From Lophium mytilinum (Eukaryota > Ascomycota > Dothideomycetes > Mytilinidiales > Mytilinidiaceae): a stretch of 64,000 nucleotides of DNA. The first letter of the stretch is position 1. Each line of letters opens with the position of its first letter. A model generated the notes under the pieces. It searched no databases. It had not been told where the DNA came from and saw nothing but the letters and a program-made list of their open reading frames with translations. Where the stretch lies: NCBI GenBank assembly GCA_010093605.1, contig MU004185.1:2112539-2176538 (forward strand), written 5' to 3'. The translations under genes were made by a program, and so were the position numbers. Of this stretch, positions 1 to 10,233 are shown in pieces.

Positions 1-321
1 TGCAGCCACCCTGACCATTTGCAGATCGATCCATCCCCACACTCCCAGGAGACGCGCCTGCATGGCTAGAGCCTCCAACCCTTCACTTCAACGACAACCT
101 GCCTCCTAGCTCACCGACCCGTCAAATTTTCTCCTTACTTTGGCAGCCCCAGTGGCTAGTCATTCTTTGCTTCTTCCGACACCCTACTATCCTGCGACGT
201 CGCCGATCGCACCCCCCTGACCTCATTCACACCTACCACACCGCACTCTCTCACCCTTGCGCCCTCACCAACAACTGGAGCGTGGATCAGCTCACAACTT
301 CATCTACCACGCCGCGTCACA
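1..321. other. 5' leader/promoter stretch of the CCCH-SMR gene
   Basis: No gene is recognised here. The 3' part is C/T- and CA-rich, as is usual for the transcribed leaders of fungal genes, and it runs directly into the ATG at 322. A protein upstream of the window cannot be excluded. Confidence 0.5.
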
Positions 322-2699
322 ATGGGGGTATCAGACGAGGTGTACGAGCTCTGTCTGCCCGTACTGCAGGACGACTCCGTGGAAGAGGACGATCGGACGG
401 ACAAGCTTGAGGAGCTCTTGCGTCAGAAGACCACATTGGTGGGACCACAACTGGAAAATGCAGTCCTCGATTGTCTCTGGCGCTTCCGCGACGCGGGAAA
501 CTCGTCCAGCTCACCTCCCCCAAGCCGCCATACCGTGGTTCGCCGTCCCTCTCCTGCGCCTTGGCAGATTGGACGCGCCCCTACTCCTGTGAGCTCGTCT
601 CCGAGGATGATACATCCTCCGCCTGGCTTTGGGATTGCCCCGCCTGGCTTCTCGAGGGTCAGGTCTTCGAACGGCTCTCCTTTCACTTCTCCCCGTCCCT
701 CTCCTCGGCTTGCCTTTTCGAGTCCTTATATTCCCCATAGTCCGAGTCTCAGCGCATACCAACCCAGCGAAACTAGTCCTACCCCTGATGTCTATGGCGA
801 CCTCGGCAGCGACTCTGTCGACTGGCTCGTTGGCGATGATTCAGGAAGGAGCGAGACTTCCTCCTTCACTGGCGATGGTACGCTCAATGGCGCTGCGGCC
901 GAATGGGTCCAGCCCCAGATTGCAGATATGAGCCCGTATGACATGCTTCGCTCCATTCTTCGAGACGACCGCTCGGATGAAGACCTTGAGCGAGCCCTGG
1001 CGTCGAATAACTATGACCTGAGTGCGACAATTATATCTCTTATGAGCTCCGAGGCGTTTGAAGGCCAACATACCCCGGCCGCCACCGCCGAAACCCAGAA
1101 TACTTACCTCATTGGCAAGTCGTTGAGCCCGGCATTCCGTCCATCTACCCCGGTGGGACAAGCAAAGAGCAATATTGTGTGTAAATATTTCCTCCAGAGC
1201 GGACATTGCGCTCGAGCAGATTGCAGGTTTAGTCATGACCCTAGTAAAACTCTTTGCAAGTAAGTCAGCTTACACTTAAGCGTTTGCGTTTCAAGATATT
1301 GGCTAGAAAGTGCTAACATTTTGTCCTTCAGGTACTTCATGACAGGAAATTGTCTAGCCGGAACGACTTGCATCTTCTCCCATGACCCGTCTGCTCTCCT
1401 GTCCCGCTTGGCGCTAGAAGGTAGTTCCACGCCTCCCATCCAAGCGACGGTCCCCAATTTCCAGATGCAAGACTATGACTCGTTTCCAGCCCTCAACCCA
1501 CAGTGGGCGCAACAGCTTCAAGCACTCGAGCCAACTGCTCTAGAACAGCTCTACGGCACTGGTGGAAATGTCACCTCGCCTCCTCCAGGCTTGAGCCCCT
1601 TCCCAACATTTACCCCAAGCAGCTCTAGTCGGTCTCATTCTAGGCCAGGAAGCCGTCACCATTCTCGTGCGACCACACCATCCATTCCGGCTGTAGATGA
1701 CAATGAGGCGTTTCCGAGCCTTGGTTCTGCAGCTGCAGCCAAGGCAGGTAAGAGACATCATGGAAAGCGAGGACATGGCCATGCGCACAAAGAAAATGGC
1801 GGGCCTAACAGTCTTGCGGACTTGGTCCGGATGTCACCGTCCCCCAGTCCTGCTCAGCTGCGCAAGGGTGTAAGACCCGCAAAGAGCTTCAATGGCAGTA
1901 AAGAGAACAGCGCTGCAGCCCTAGCAATCCCGGCCCCAGAGCATATCCCATGGCAGGAGACCGGCGAGAACGCAAACAAGGCATATCTTCAGGCACGCGC
2001 TGATGCATTCAAGCATGGCAGCATGAGGAACAAGTTTTTGCAGAGGTGAGGAAGTTGTCCCAGTCGAACAAGACTTAAGCTGATAGTAACAGTGCGGCAC
2101 AAGCATGGAATCGTAGCGATTCGCGTGCGGCCAAAGCTCTCAGTCTCCGTGGCCAGAGCGAGAACAATCTCATGCGGGAAGCTCATCGTCAAGCTGCACA
2201 GCACCTATATGATGAGCGTAACAAGAACACTGGAAGTGCCCTTGAGCTATATGTTGACCTTCATGGTAAGTTCCTATGGTAGCTGTACTCCCATCGCATG
2301 CTAATCTATCTACCAGGTCTCCACCCCGAAGAAGCGGTCTCCTACCTCGAGGGCATCCTCCTTAAGCACGAATCATCTTCTCGTCCCCTCTATGCCATCA
2401 CAGGCACAGGCCACCACTCCAAGAACGGCAAAGACAAGGTGGGTAAAGCGCTTCGTGGGTTCTTGAACGAATGGGGCTATGCCTTCGCCGAGTTTTCTGT
2501 GTCCGGTGACCGCAACAACGTAGGCGGCATCTTAGGTATCGACCCAAGTAGCTACGATCGCAGCGTTGGGGAGCGGAACAAGGATAGCGAGGTAGAGTCG
2601 CCCACGGATTCGGCTGCGGGTAAGGACACCAAGATCCGCATCATCAAGAAAGGAGAGATGGCGGATGTGCCAAAGGGTCCGAAGAAGGGCAACTCATGA
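322..2699 (+). CDS. CCCH zinc-finger / SMR-domain protein (735 aa, four exons)
   Basis: Exons 322-1259, 1332-2045, 2093-2265 and 2317-2699 splice into one 735-residue frame. The N-terminal half is disordered and Ser/Pro-rich. A helical CUE-like segment (around residues 205-245) precedes two CCCH fingers: C-x8-C-x4-C-x3-H at about 287-305 and C-x7-C-x5-C-x3-H from about 312; intron 1 falls at the start of the second. The C-terminus has the helical DUF1771 region encoded by exon 3 and an SMR domain with VDLHGLHPEEAV and the GTGHHS motif. SMR domains with an intact D-x-H motif are often RNA endonucleases (Cue2 and NONU-1 in no-go decay). A role as an mRNA or ribosome-associated factor is inferred from this layout. 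The two introns flanking exon 3 split DUF1771 and the LHG motif, so unspliced reading would lose the nuclease. Confidence 0.93.
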
Positions 2700-3076
2700 C
2701 ACGAGTCCTGGATAGCAATGAAATAAGAAACCTCTAACTCATCTCCTACGTCTCTGTTGATTGCTTTGATCGTGTGGTGATGATGTCGGGAGGGATTTGA
2801 GGCGCGGTCTTGGCCCGAGCCTATCTCGACGACACGTCGTGGGCTGCAACTGCTTCAACTGACCACAGACAGGGCACATGAGCATCAAAGCCTCAACCGA
2901 TGCAACCCAGTGTTCGTAAGTTACCATCCCCTTTTTTCATCTCATGGAGAGACCAACATCGCTGCAGCACCGCAACATCACTGCTCTTCCCATCCATAGC
3001 TCTCGCGACAGGTGTCACAACGCCCTCTATACAGACCCGCAATTGCATCGCGCTTCAAACTGGCCCACACTCCACA
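2700..3076. other. Intergenic stretch
   Basis: This is the spacer between two genes on the same strand. The frame of the downstream coiled-coil gene stays open upstream to 2900, but that extension is Ser/Thr/His-rich without recognisable sequence, so I treat it as leader. Nothing else is seen. Confidence 0.4.
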
Positions 3077-4306
3077 ATGTCCACCCACCCCACCTCCCCA
3101 TCCTCCCTCCTCTGGGCCGCCCAGCTCAAACGCGAACACGCCCACCTCCTCGCCCGCCTGCAAACCCTCGAATCCACCACCGCAACCCTCGCCTCCGCCA
3201 ACAACCTCTCCCGCCTCGAGTCCTCCGCGAAAGACCTCACCAAGCGCGTCATAGCCCTCGAAGACGACGCCAAGGACGTGAAAGAGTGGATCGAGACGCT
3301 CGACGAGGAGCGCCAGGCGGGGATGCGCGAGGAGGGCGAGAAGGTGGAGCGGATTGCGCGGAAGGTGGTTGAAGTGCAGTTGGCGGTTAAAGAGGGGGAG
3401 CGGGAGAGGGGGGCAATAAAGAGGGTGGTGGAGATGGTCGCGGGGAAGGTGAAGAATATGGATGGCCCCCCCTCGCTGAGTAGGAAGAATGATGAGGGGG
3501 ATGTGAAGGTGCTTGCCAGGCGGTTGGATGCGGTGGAGGCGGGGAGGAGGGAGGCGGAGAGGAGGGCGGGGGAATTCGGGAGGAGGGTGGAGGTGTTGGA
3601 GGGGAGGAATGAGGAGATGGGGAGGGAGAAGGGGGTGTTAGAGACGGAGGTGGGGAGGTTGAGGGGGCTTTTGGAGGAAGGAAGGGAGGGGGTCCGGGAT
3701 TCTGAGAGGACGACGCAGGTGCTGGAGGTGGAGAAGGGGTTGGAGAGTACACAGGACGTGGTGGAGACGGTTGAGAGGAGGTATGGAAGATGCAGATGGA
3801 AGAAGTTTGCTACGCAGAGGGACGTTTTCCTGACTTTTGACAGTTCTTCCGATAATAGCACGCAACTCCAGAACTCACCAACGTTCTCAGCATCACTGCG
3901 CCGATCGGTCAGGATCGCGCCGCGGTACAACGAACCATCATTCCAACCAGCCCAAATCATTGATCAGCCGTCGCAAATATGGTCGGACATAGGCTTGACA
4001 CAGAAGCAACCAGGTGCCGCAAACTCGAGGAAGAAGAGACAGGCAGCACCCAACCAGGACACAAGTCAGAAGAAGAGCAGTCAGACGAAAAGCAGCCAGC
4101 TGAAGGGCAAGGCGAAGTCCGTCAAAGAGAAGTTGATCGCCATCAAGCCTCCAGAGCAGCGCCCGGCGGTCGAACCAAAGACTATCATCATCTCAGACCC
4201 AGCAAAGGCGGACCCAGTGCCAGCAGAGAGACCGCGAAAGCGCAAACGGAGAGAGATACCCCAAGAAATCGACTTGGAGACCTTTGCCGCAATGGCTGGT
4301 ATCTAG
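3077..4306 (+). CDS. Coiled-coil protein of unknown function (about 388 aa)
   Basis: The frame opens at 2900, but the ATG at 3077 (MSTHPTSPSSLLWAAQLK) is the likely start. Residues of about 15-230 form a long Leu/Glu/Arg/Lys heptad region, so a rod-like coiled coil is seen directly. The tail is basic and polar, with KRKRRE near the end as a possible nuclear signal, and stops after IDLETFAAMAGI. A 63-nt segment at 3781-3843 begins with GTATGG, ends with TTTTGACAG and has a CTGAC branch-like box; its length is a multiple of three, so it is probably an intron hidden in an open frame. Removing it gives exons 3077-3780 and 3844-4306. The family is not recognised; kinetochore or cytoskeletal roles are possible but unsupported. 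The middle of the gene is extremely purine-rich on the coding strand. Confidence 0.75.
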   Translation: MSTHPTSPSSLLWAAQLKREHAHLLARLQTLESTTATLASANNLSRLESSAKDLTKRVIALEDDAKDVKEWIETLDEERQAGMREEGEKVERIARKVVEVQLAVKEGERERGAIKRVVEMVAGKVKNMDGPPSLSRKNDEGDVKVLARRLDAVEAGRREAERRAGEFGRRVEVLEGRNEEMGREKGVLETEVGRLRGLLEEGREGVRDSERTTQVLEVEKGLESTQDVVETVERRYGRCRWKKFATQRDVFLTFDSSSDNSTQLQNSPTFSASLRRSVRIAPRYNEPSFQPAQIIDQPSQIWSDIGLTQKQPGAANSRKKRQAAPNQDTSQKKSSQTKSSQLKGKAKSVKEKLIAIKPPEQRPAVEPKTIIISDPAKADPVPAERPRKRKRREIPQEIDLETFAAMAGI

Positions 4307-4398
4307 ATCGCGATCTATGTACACTCAGGCTGCCCCTATGCCCAAATCATTCTCTATCATCTTCAAATATCAACAAAAATGCCCCCTCCCTGTATTTC

Positions 4399-5349
4399 TC
4401 ACGTCTCCTTGAACTCATAGGGCCCCTCCCTCTCCACGACCTCAACCTCCATATCCGCCTCATGGATCTCCCTCCCCCCAATCTTCAGTCCAGCACGCAT
4501 CACATCCCCCGCTTTTACGCTCCCCACCCCCTTCGGCGTCCCCGTAAGTACAATATCCCCCTTCTCCAGCGTCATCACCTTACTGATGTCACTCAGCTGC
4601 CTCGGAATCCGAAACAGCATGAGCTCCGTGCTATCAGCCTGGCGCACCTGGTTATTCACGCTGAGCCAGAGATGCGCGTTGTGCGGGTCCGGGATGCGTG
4701 ATTTGGAAATCAGATTGCTGACGGGCATGAAAGTATCGAAGCCTTTCGCAATGCTCCAGGGGAGGCCTTTGCGCTTGGCTTCGTCTTGCACGTTGCGGGC
4801 CGTCATGTCGATTGCGAGGAGGTATGCTGTTATAGTCTCTTGTTAGCTGTTCTACTTTTTCTTATAAGAGTGTTTTGAGTGTCGGTGTAATTATCTGAGC
4901 CGTGTAGCGGCAATCGGTGGGAATAGAGGATGTGTAGCAGTATATATATACCTTCAATCGAATCTAACGCCCCCTTCGTATCCTCTGGATCTAGATCTCG
5001 CACTGTCTTGCCCATGACCAACCCTAGTTCCACTTCATAGTGCATTTCCACGCCCCGCGGCCGCAACACTGGCCCGCCGCCGGGGAGCAGCATCGCGCTG
5101 GGGGGCTTGAGGAAGAAGAAGGGTTGTTTGGGCCGCGCGCTGTTGAGTTCTTTTATATGGTCGCTGCGGAATATTTTCTCAGTTCTAATTACTAGGACTG
5201 AGGTTTGAGAATCAAATAAAGGGGGCGTACGCGTAATTCCGGCCTATACACATAACCTGCCAGAAATGTCAGTAGGAGTACATGAAGTGGGGGTAACGCG
5301 GGGAGGTTACTTTGCGGCAATTGGCCCGTACGGACGCGATGGTGGCCAT
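4399..5349 (-). CDS. Fumarylacetoacetate hydrolase-family protein, FAHD1-type acylpyruvase (234 aa)
   Basis: Exons on the minus strand are 5311-5349, 5231-5256, 4952-5163 and 4399-4826, giving 234 residues, the usual length of FAHD1 proteins. The spliced start reads KVMCIGRNYADHIKEL followed by PFFFLKPPS, the family's N-terminal signature; then comes the metal-binding EVELG stretch, YLLAIDMTARN, and LTGTPKGVG near the C-terminus. FAHD1 enzymes hydrolyse acylpyruvates and decarboxylate oxaloacetate, usually in mitochondria and using Mg2+. Exon 2 is only 26 nt and encodes the CIGRNY core, so automatic annotation could easily miss it. The gene is head-to-head with the small gene at 5623, with 273 nt between start codons. 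The family call is firm; the exact substrate is inferred. Confidence 0.93.
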
Positions 5350-5622
5350 TTTGAGGAAGAGAAGCAATTCGTGCAGCTACTTTAGTATGTACAAGAAGCA
5401 GAAGTGCGTATTTCCTGGCGGGAGTCAGAGGTGGTGGAGCGCGAATTGCGGAGGTGAGGTTTGGTCGCGGAGCTCTTTTCGCCGAAGCCGCGGGAGAGAG
5501 GCCGCTCACTACACCATCGTCATTATCCCGATTCCAATTCAATCATCGTTCGAGCTTCTACTTGTATTCCGCGTAAGAATATACTGTAGAGCAGAAGTAT
5601 TCCGTCCACAGCAATATCCACA

Positions 5623-5983
5623 ATGCAGATCGCAGAGATCCTCTCGGATTTGACGTCTCTCCGCGTCTGCGTATGTTGCCCAGGACCCCCGCCATCACCT
5701 TGATGCTCTGTTCACCCTTCCCGGCCATCGTGTACTGACATAGCGTATATAGGATCCTGCTGCAGCACTCTCCCTCGTCTCCGTGGGCGCTGACTCCTCT
5801 CCCTCACGCTCGAAAGCCGATCCCAGCGCTACTAAGAAGGACGACGATGACACGGATCTGAAGCGCGCAAAGGATCTGGTGGAGCTGCATTATACGGTCA
5901 AAATGGCACATGGGGATGGAGAGCCGGATCAGGAGCTTGCGCAGCTCCGGGGGAGTGTTAGGAGGGCTGTTGGGGCGAGGTGA
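5623..5983 (+). CDS. Small helical protein of unknown function (92 aa)
   Basis: Exon 1 (5623-5670, MQIAEILSDLTSLRVC) and exon 2 (5753-5983) join in phase 0 across an 82-nt intron with GTATGT and TATATAG ends. The product has a short N-terminal helix, a Ser/Asp-rich linker, and a C-terminal amphipathic region, KRAKDLVELHYTVKM, then QELAQLRGSVRRAV. No signal peptide or membrane segment is seen. It looks like a small adaptor-type protein of a larger complex, but I do not recognise the family. It shares a short bidirectional promoter with the FAHD1 gene. Confidence 0.72.
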
Positions 5984-6817
5984 AGCAGCGGGGTGCTTGG
6001 GATTGGAGTTTAGGGGTTGGAGGTGAGGATACCCGGTATGAGTAGGGGCGTTGGACGAAGGCCTTCGCAGGTTATTGCACTGCGGGATTCGCAGGGGTTG
6101 CTGTTCTTGCTGGAAAGCATTGGTTATATTGCTTCAAGATGTCCTACAGCAGTTCACCACGTCCGGTGAACAAGCGCTAAAATCAAGCCACAGACTTACC
6201 ATCTAAGGTAGCTTTTCCGGCCGGCCTTAAGGGTAATTAGCAGCCTCCTAGCCAATCAGTCTTTGAGCCAAATCACCATTAGCCCGGAAAAGTGGTCGAC
6301 TTGGGTCGTCTCAGTTTTCGCGCTAGGTCACCGGACGTAGTGAACTGCTGTATGTGTGTTGAGGAAAAGGCGGCAGCCCCCTAGTTCGTGGGGCGGATAC
6401 TAGTCACGTTTGCGGTGGGATTGGTAATATCATTTACCTACGCTAGTATGCCATGGTTAGGTACTTCGAGAGGTTTCAAAACGGAGCGAGCAGCAACTTT
6501 GACGATCGATTTGTAAAATCGTATGGCCGCTCATGGAGAACTTCATCTACCACACAAGGCGAACATCACACTGCTTGACACTCAGAGTACATCTCCAATC
6601 AAGATCATAGCGAACGAAGAAGAATTGTAGTATTCAAGAGTCTCAAATTAGGTGTTTCCTGTTTACGGCTAGGTCAAACAAGACTGGAGGAGTGGTGTAA
6701 TAGAACAGTAAGGTACTTGAGGTGTGAGCGGGGCGATGGGCTTCCTGTTCAAGACAGCGTACAAGAGAAAGATGAAAGACTAGGGAATGGGAGCATGGAG
6801 CGGGACGTAAGATACGT
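5984..6817. other. Intergenic stretch between convergent genes
   Basis: It holds the 3' flanks of the small gene and of the minus-strand Ala-rich gene. An open frame entering from 6717 is the shadow of the latter. No repeat, RNA gene or further coding region is recognised. Confidence 0.4.
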
Positions 6818-7623
6818 TCAAGTTAATACTGGAGGATTGGCAGGAGCACGGCCGGCTTTCTCGTTGATCTTCGGCTTGATTTCCGCAGCAATCTCTCGAC
6901 CGAGCAGCGCATCGTACACCCAGTTGGGGGTATACGCTCTGGTCTTGTCCTTCTTTCGAATCTTGGTGGTGGTAGAGGTCGTGTTGACGGTGGCAGGTCT
7001 CTTCACCAATGGTTCTGCTCCAATTGTCAGCATTGTACATCCGTTGTGCAGGCAGAACAACCCACCTTGCTCAACAGACTCTTCAGCGGCACCCTCTTGG
7101 CCTTCTCTGGCGGTCTCGGCTGCGGACTCGGCTTCAGACGCCGCCGAGGAAGCTGCGGACTCGCGCTCCTCCTTCACCGAAGCGGCTCTAGAGGCCGCTG
7201 CAGAGGCGGCTGCCGACTTGGATGAAGCGGCGGCAGACGGGGGAACCTCTTTCTGTTGGCCGTTGTTGGCAGTCGCATCGCCATCTGCTGTCGCTGTGAT
7301 ATCTGGCTTCTCGTCTTTCTGTCCCTCCTCTGCGGGCTCTTCATTTGTCTCAGTTGCGCCGCCGGCACCCTCTGGCTCAGCTGGTGTGGAATCCTGGTTG
7401 GATTCATTGCCGACAGCGACATCGGCCTCCGAATCAGCGACAGTGACGTTGGCTTCGGCTCCCTTCTCAGTCGTGACCGTCATCTCAGCGGGTGGAGCGT
7501 TGTTAGCTGTGTGGACATGTCAGCGTAGGTGGCATCTCATACAGTAGGCTACTCACTGGGCTCGTTGGCCGGTGGGTCAACGGTGATGGCTGGGTTAGTG
7601 GAAGACTGAGATTGGCCTTCCAT
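6818..7623 (-). CDS. Ala/Glu-rich low-complexity protein, unknown (234 aa)
   Basis: Minus-strand exons are 7557-7623, 7066-7506 and 6818-7014. The first starts MEGQSQSSTNPAITV. Residues of about 25-165 are an acidic Ala/Glu/Ser/Thr stretch of low complexity, probably disordered. The last 60 residues are different: basic (KIRKKDKTR) followed by an ordered-looking motif, YTPNWVYDALLGREIAAEI. This C-terminal segment is the part most likely to be conserved. I do not recognise the family. Both introns have normal GT-AG ends (GTGAGT/CACAG and GTGGGT/GAGCAG), and the spliced frame is fully open. Confidence 0.72.
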
Positions 7624-8363
7624 CGGGTAATGGGAGGGGGATTGGGATCACACTGGCCGACGAAGGAGGGGATACGGATAGAAGCAAAAAGAATGGTGGG
7701 CGGGAATGAGAGGTGCTGGTTGGGACGATGGCGGTGTGATGGATGAACAACAAGCAGCGATGAACAGAGAGGAGAAGGGAAGCTTGTGATAAGAAGCCAT
7801 AGCGACTTCCATAGCACTTGGAGAAGGAACGAGAGGACGACGAACTGGGGTGAGAAGGATAGATGCAAGTTCTAGGTGAGAAAGAGCGTGCACGACGCGC
7901 TATAATGGTATTCATGGCATTTTGATGTCAAGAATCAAATATACGTGTTATCAATTGAGACCCAGCTTCTACACAGTACGATAATAGAACCGGGCAAGTT
8001 CCGAAGAGGATAGCTTCATGTTGTGTTTCGAACTTCATGAGATGAGGATGGAATTTTTTAGGTGATTATCTTCGGACTCTCCTATCCCGCTACGTTTGTA
8101 TGCAAGCTCAAGATAGGAGCATGCAGGCACGCAGGGGGACGTCGATGGCAGCGGGAGGCCGCATTGCAGGGGTGGAGACTGACGTAGTGTACACGTGACT
8201 AAGCGGAGCGGAAAAACGATTGACCGGCAACTTCATGTTTAGCTCGCCTCGCGCGTTCACTTCTTCAACCTCGTCACCGTCCTTCCTTCCACATCTTCTC
8301 AGTCACCACCGGCAGACACGACGGGCAAACCCTCGACACGCTCTCGCGTCGAGTACGCCCGCG
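7624..8363. other. Divergent promoter region
   Basis: It separates two genes transcribed away from each other. The part at 7624-7900 has minus-strand open frames that are low-complexity Ser/Pro-rich and look like leader. A CACGTG site lies at 8192. The 3' end (8250-8363) is a C/T-rich leader for the splicing gene. Confidence 0.45.
8192..8197. promoter_or_regulatory. CACGTG E-box in a divergent promoter
   Basis: The palindrome CACGTG is followed by AC, so the minus strand reads GTCACGTG, which fits the RTCACGTG consensus bound by fungal bHLH factors such as Cbf1. It lies 167 nt upstream of the ATG of the PWI/RS gene. Function is inferred from the motif alone. Confidence 0.35.
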
Positions 8364-9835
8364 ATGGCCACCACCACCGATCAGAAGCTGTTGAAGGCGA
8401 CGAAGTTTCCACCGGAGTTTGACATCAAGGTCTACACCAAAAAAGTCAACATCGAAGTCTTGAAGAAGTCAGTGCGCCCTTTCCCTCGCATCAGACTTGT
8501 GCTAACACCAGTGTGCTATTCTAGATGGATTACGAACAGAATCACCACCATTATGGGAACCGAGGACGACATCGTGATCGAGACGTGCTTCAACTTGTTG
8601 GATGTTGAACGCGTACGTAGCCCTGTACTCAATTGCGACCTATGACCGTCCACTAACAGTTCCACCAGCCGGACATCAAGTCAATTCAGATTGCACTCAC
8701 TGGCTTCCTCGACAAAGATGCTGCATCCTTCTGCAAAGAGTTGTGGCTGCTATGCATCAGCGCGCAGAACAGCGATTCCGGAGTCCCGAAGGAGCTACTT
8801 GAAGCGAAGAAGAAGGAACTCATCCAGGAGAAGGTAAGTGTTCTCTCCGTTGCTGGTGTGTCACCTCTCTAACAGTTCCTCAAGCTTGAACAAGAACGAC
8901 TCGCGACCGAGGCCAGAAAGCGACGTGAACAGGACGATACCAGAGACCGAGACGTTGACGATGTGCGTTTCCGAGAGCGCAACGAGCGCGGAAAAGGTCG
9001 CGGCCGTGGACCTCGCGGTGGCTTTCGAGGCGACCGAGGTAGTAGATACCACGACAGGCGCTCGCCACGTCGCGATTCCAGAACCCCACCGAGGCGCGGT
9101 CCAACTCAGCAAGATCGAGATAGCTACAAACCAGCTGACCGCTGTGGCAACGAGCGTAGCAGGTCCAGATCGCCCCCGCGTAGGAACACGTCTTCGAGTC
9201 TGTCGCCATCTCCCGAGATCATCACCGGCGACAAATCTCCACCCCGACGCCGTAGCCCGTCCCCGCACGACCGACGTGAAGCAGACACTTACGCACCGGG
9301 AAGAGGACGTGGCCACGATCGTGGCAGGGTCCGATCACGCTCGCCCCGACGCCGCGTGCACTCACCCAGCCGTTCGCGGTCCCCACCTGCGAAGCGCTCC
9401 CGGTATCAGTCCAGGACCAGGTCGCCTTCGCGTCGAGGTTACAGAGGAGGAGCACGGAATAGGTATGCGCGCGACAGAAGCATCACTCCACCTCGTCGGC
9501 GGCGCTCACCCTCGCCCCGGTCACGGGCAGCTCGGAGGGCTCGCTCGGTGTCCATGGCCTCTTCACGCAGTCGCTCCCCTCCTCGACGCCGGGGTGGGAA
9601 GAGCCGTCGGCGAAGCCCAAGCTGGAGTGAACGATCCGTCAGCCCTAGGAGGGAGAGGCGAAAGAGATATCGCACCACATCACCTCCCTCTGATGACGAA
9701 AAAGGACGACGAGCTGATTTGAACAAGGAAACCCGTAGGACTACTCGGGAGCGCTCGCGCTCACCCAGCCGGCATGCAGCAGCGTCCCGCGACAGGAGTG
9801 AATCTCATTCCCGTGCTTCCCCGATGCAAGACTGA
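8364..9835 (+). CDS. PWI-domain, RS-rich pre-mRNA splicing coactivator (SRm160/SRRM1-like, 438 aa)
   Basis: Exons are 8364-8467, 8525-8612, 8669-8833 and 8876-9835. The first three encode the PWI domain (residues of about 10-115): FPPEFDIKVYTKKVN, then KKWITNRITTIMG with the Trp-Ile core, ending in LIQEKFLKLEQER. The large last exon encodes a tail of dense RS, RRRS and SPSP repeats. PWI domains bind nucleic acids, and SRm160-type proteins bridge SR proteins, snRNPs and 3'-end processing in the nucleus. The RS region also keeps long frames open in other registers, which are not genes. Family assignment is firm from the layout; the exact orthologue is inferred. Confidence 0.92.
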
Positions 9836-10233
9836 GGCGAAGTCCGAGGCGTTGTCAAAGGTAATCCGTATCAACCCCAAGATTACCAACTTTCTAGATC
9901 CATTTTGCATCACAGATGCCGCTGCATGGAAGACCTCGGTGTCTTTAGCTACCTGTCAAATAGCAATACCCTTCACCTTGATTCTGCGGTCAGGATGTTG
10001 TGTATTGAATTTTGGACGTGAATCACGTTATCTGACAAAAGCTAATGGCACCCTAGGAATCCGACTGAAGGTCCTCCCAACATGCTGAACAGCTGTCAGT
10101 TCAGCACAGAATCAGACTCAATTTGTAGGTGTTTTTCTTTGGTTTCTTCCCCATGCCTTTGAATTGGGGGCCTTCGGGCGGTTGATTGGCTAAGAGCCGG
10201 TTGGAAGCTTCTGTAGTTTACAAATGAAAATGA
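9836..10233. other. Intergenic stretch before the tandem repeat
   Basis: This is the 3' flank of the splicing gene. It is A/T-richer than the exons, and no gene or RNA is recognised. Confidence 0.4.

Noticed and set aside
3055-3960. A 301-codon open frame antisense to the coiled-coil gene
   Set aside because: Its Ser/Leu/Pro-rich translation mirrors the purine-rich coding strand; no domain is visible.
8838-9722. A 294-codon frame overlapping the RS domain
   Set aside because: RS-repeat DNA keeps other registers open; the PWI/RS frame is supported by splicing and domain content.
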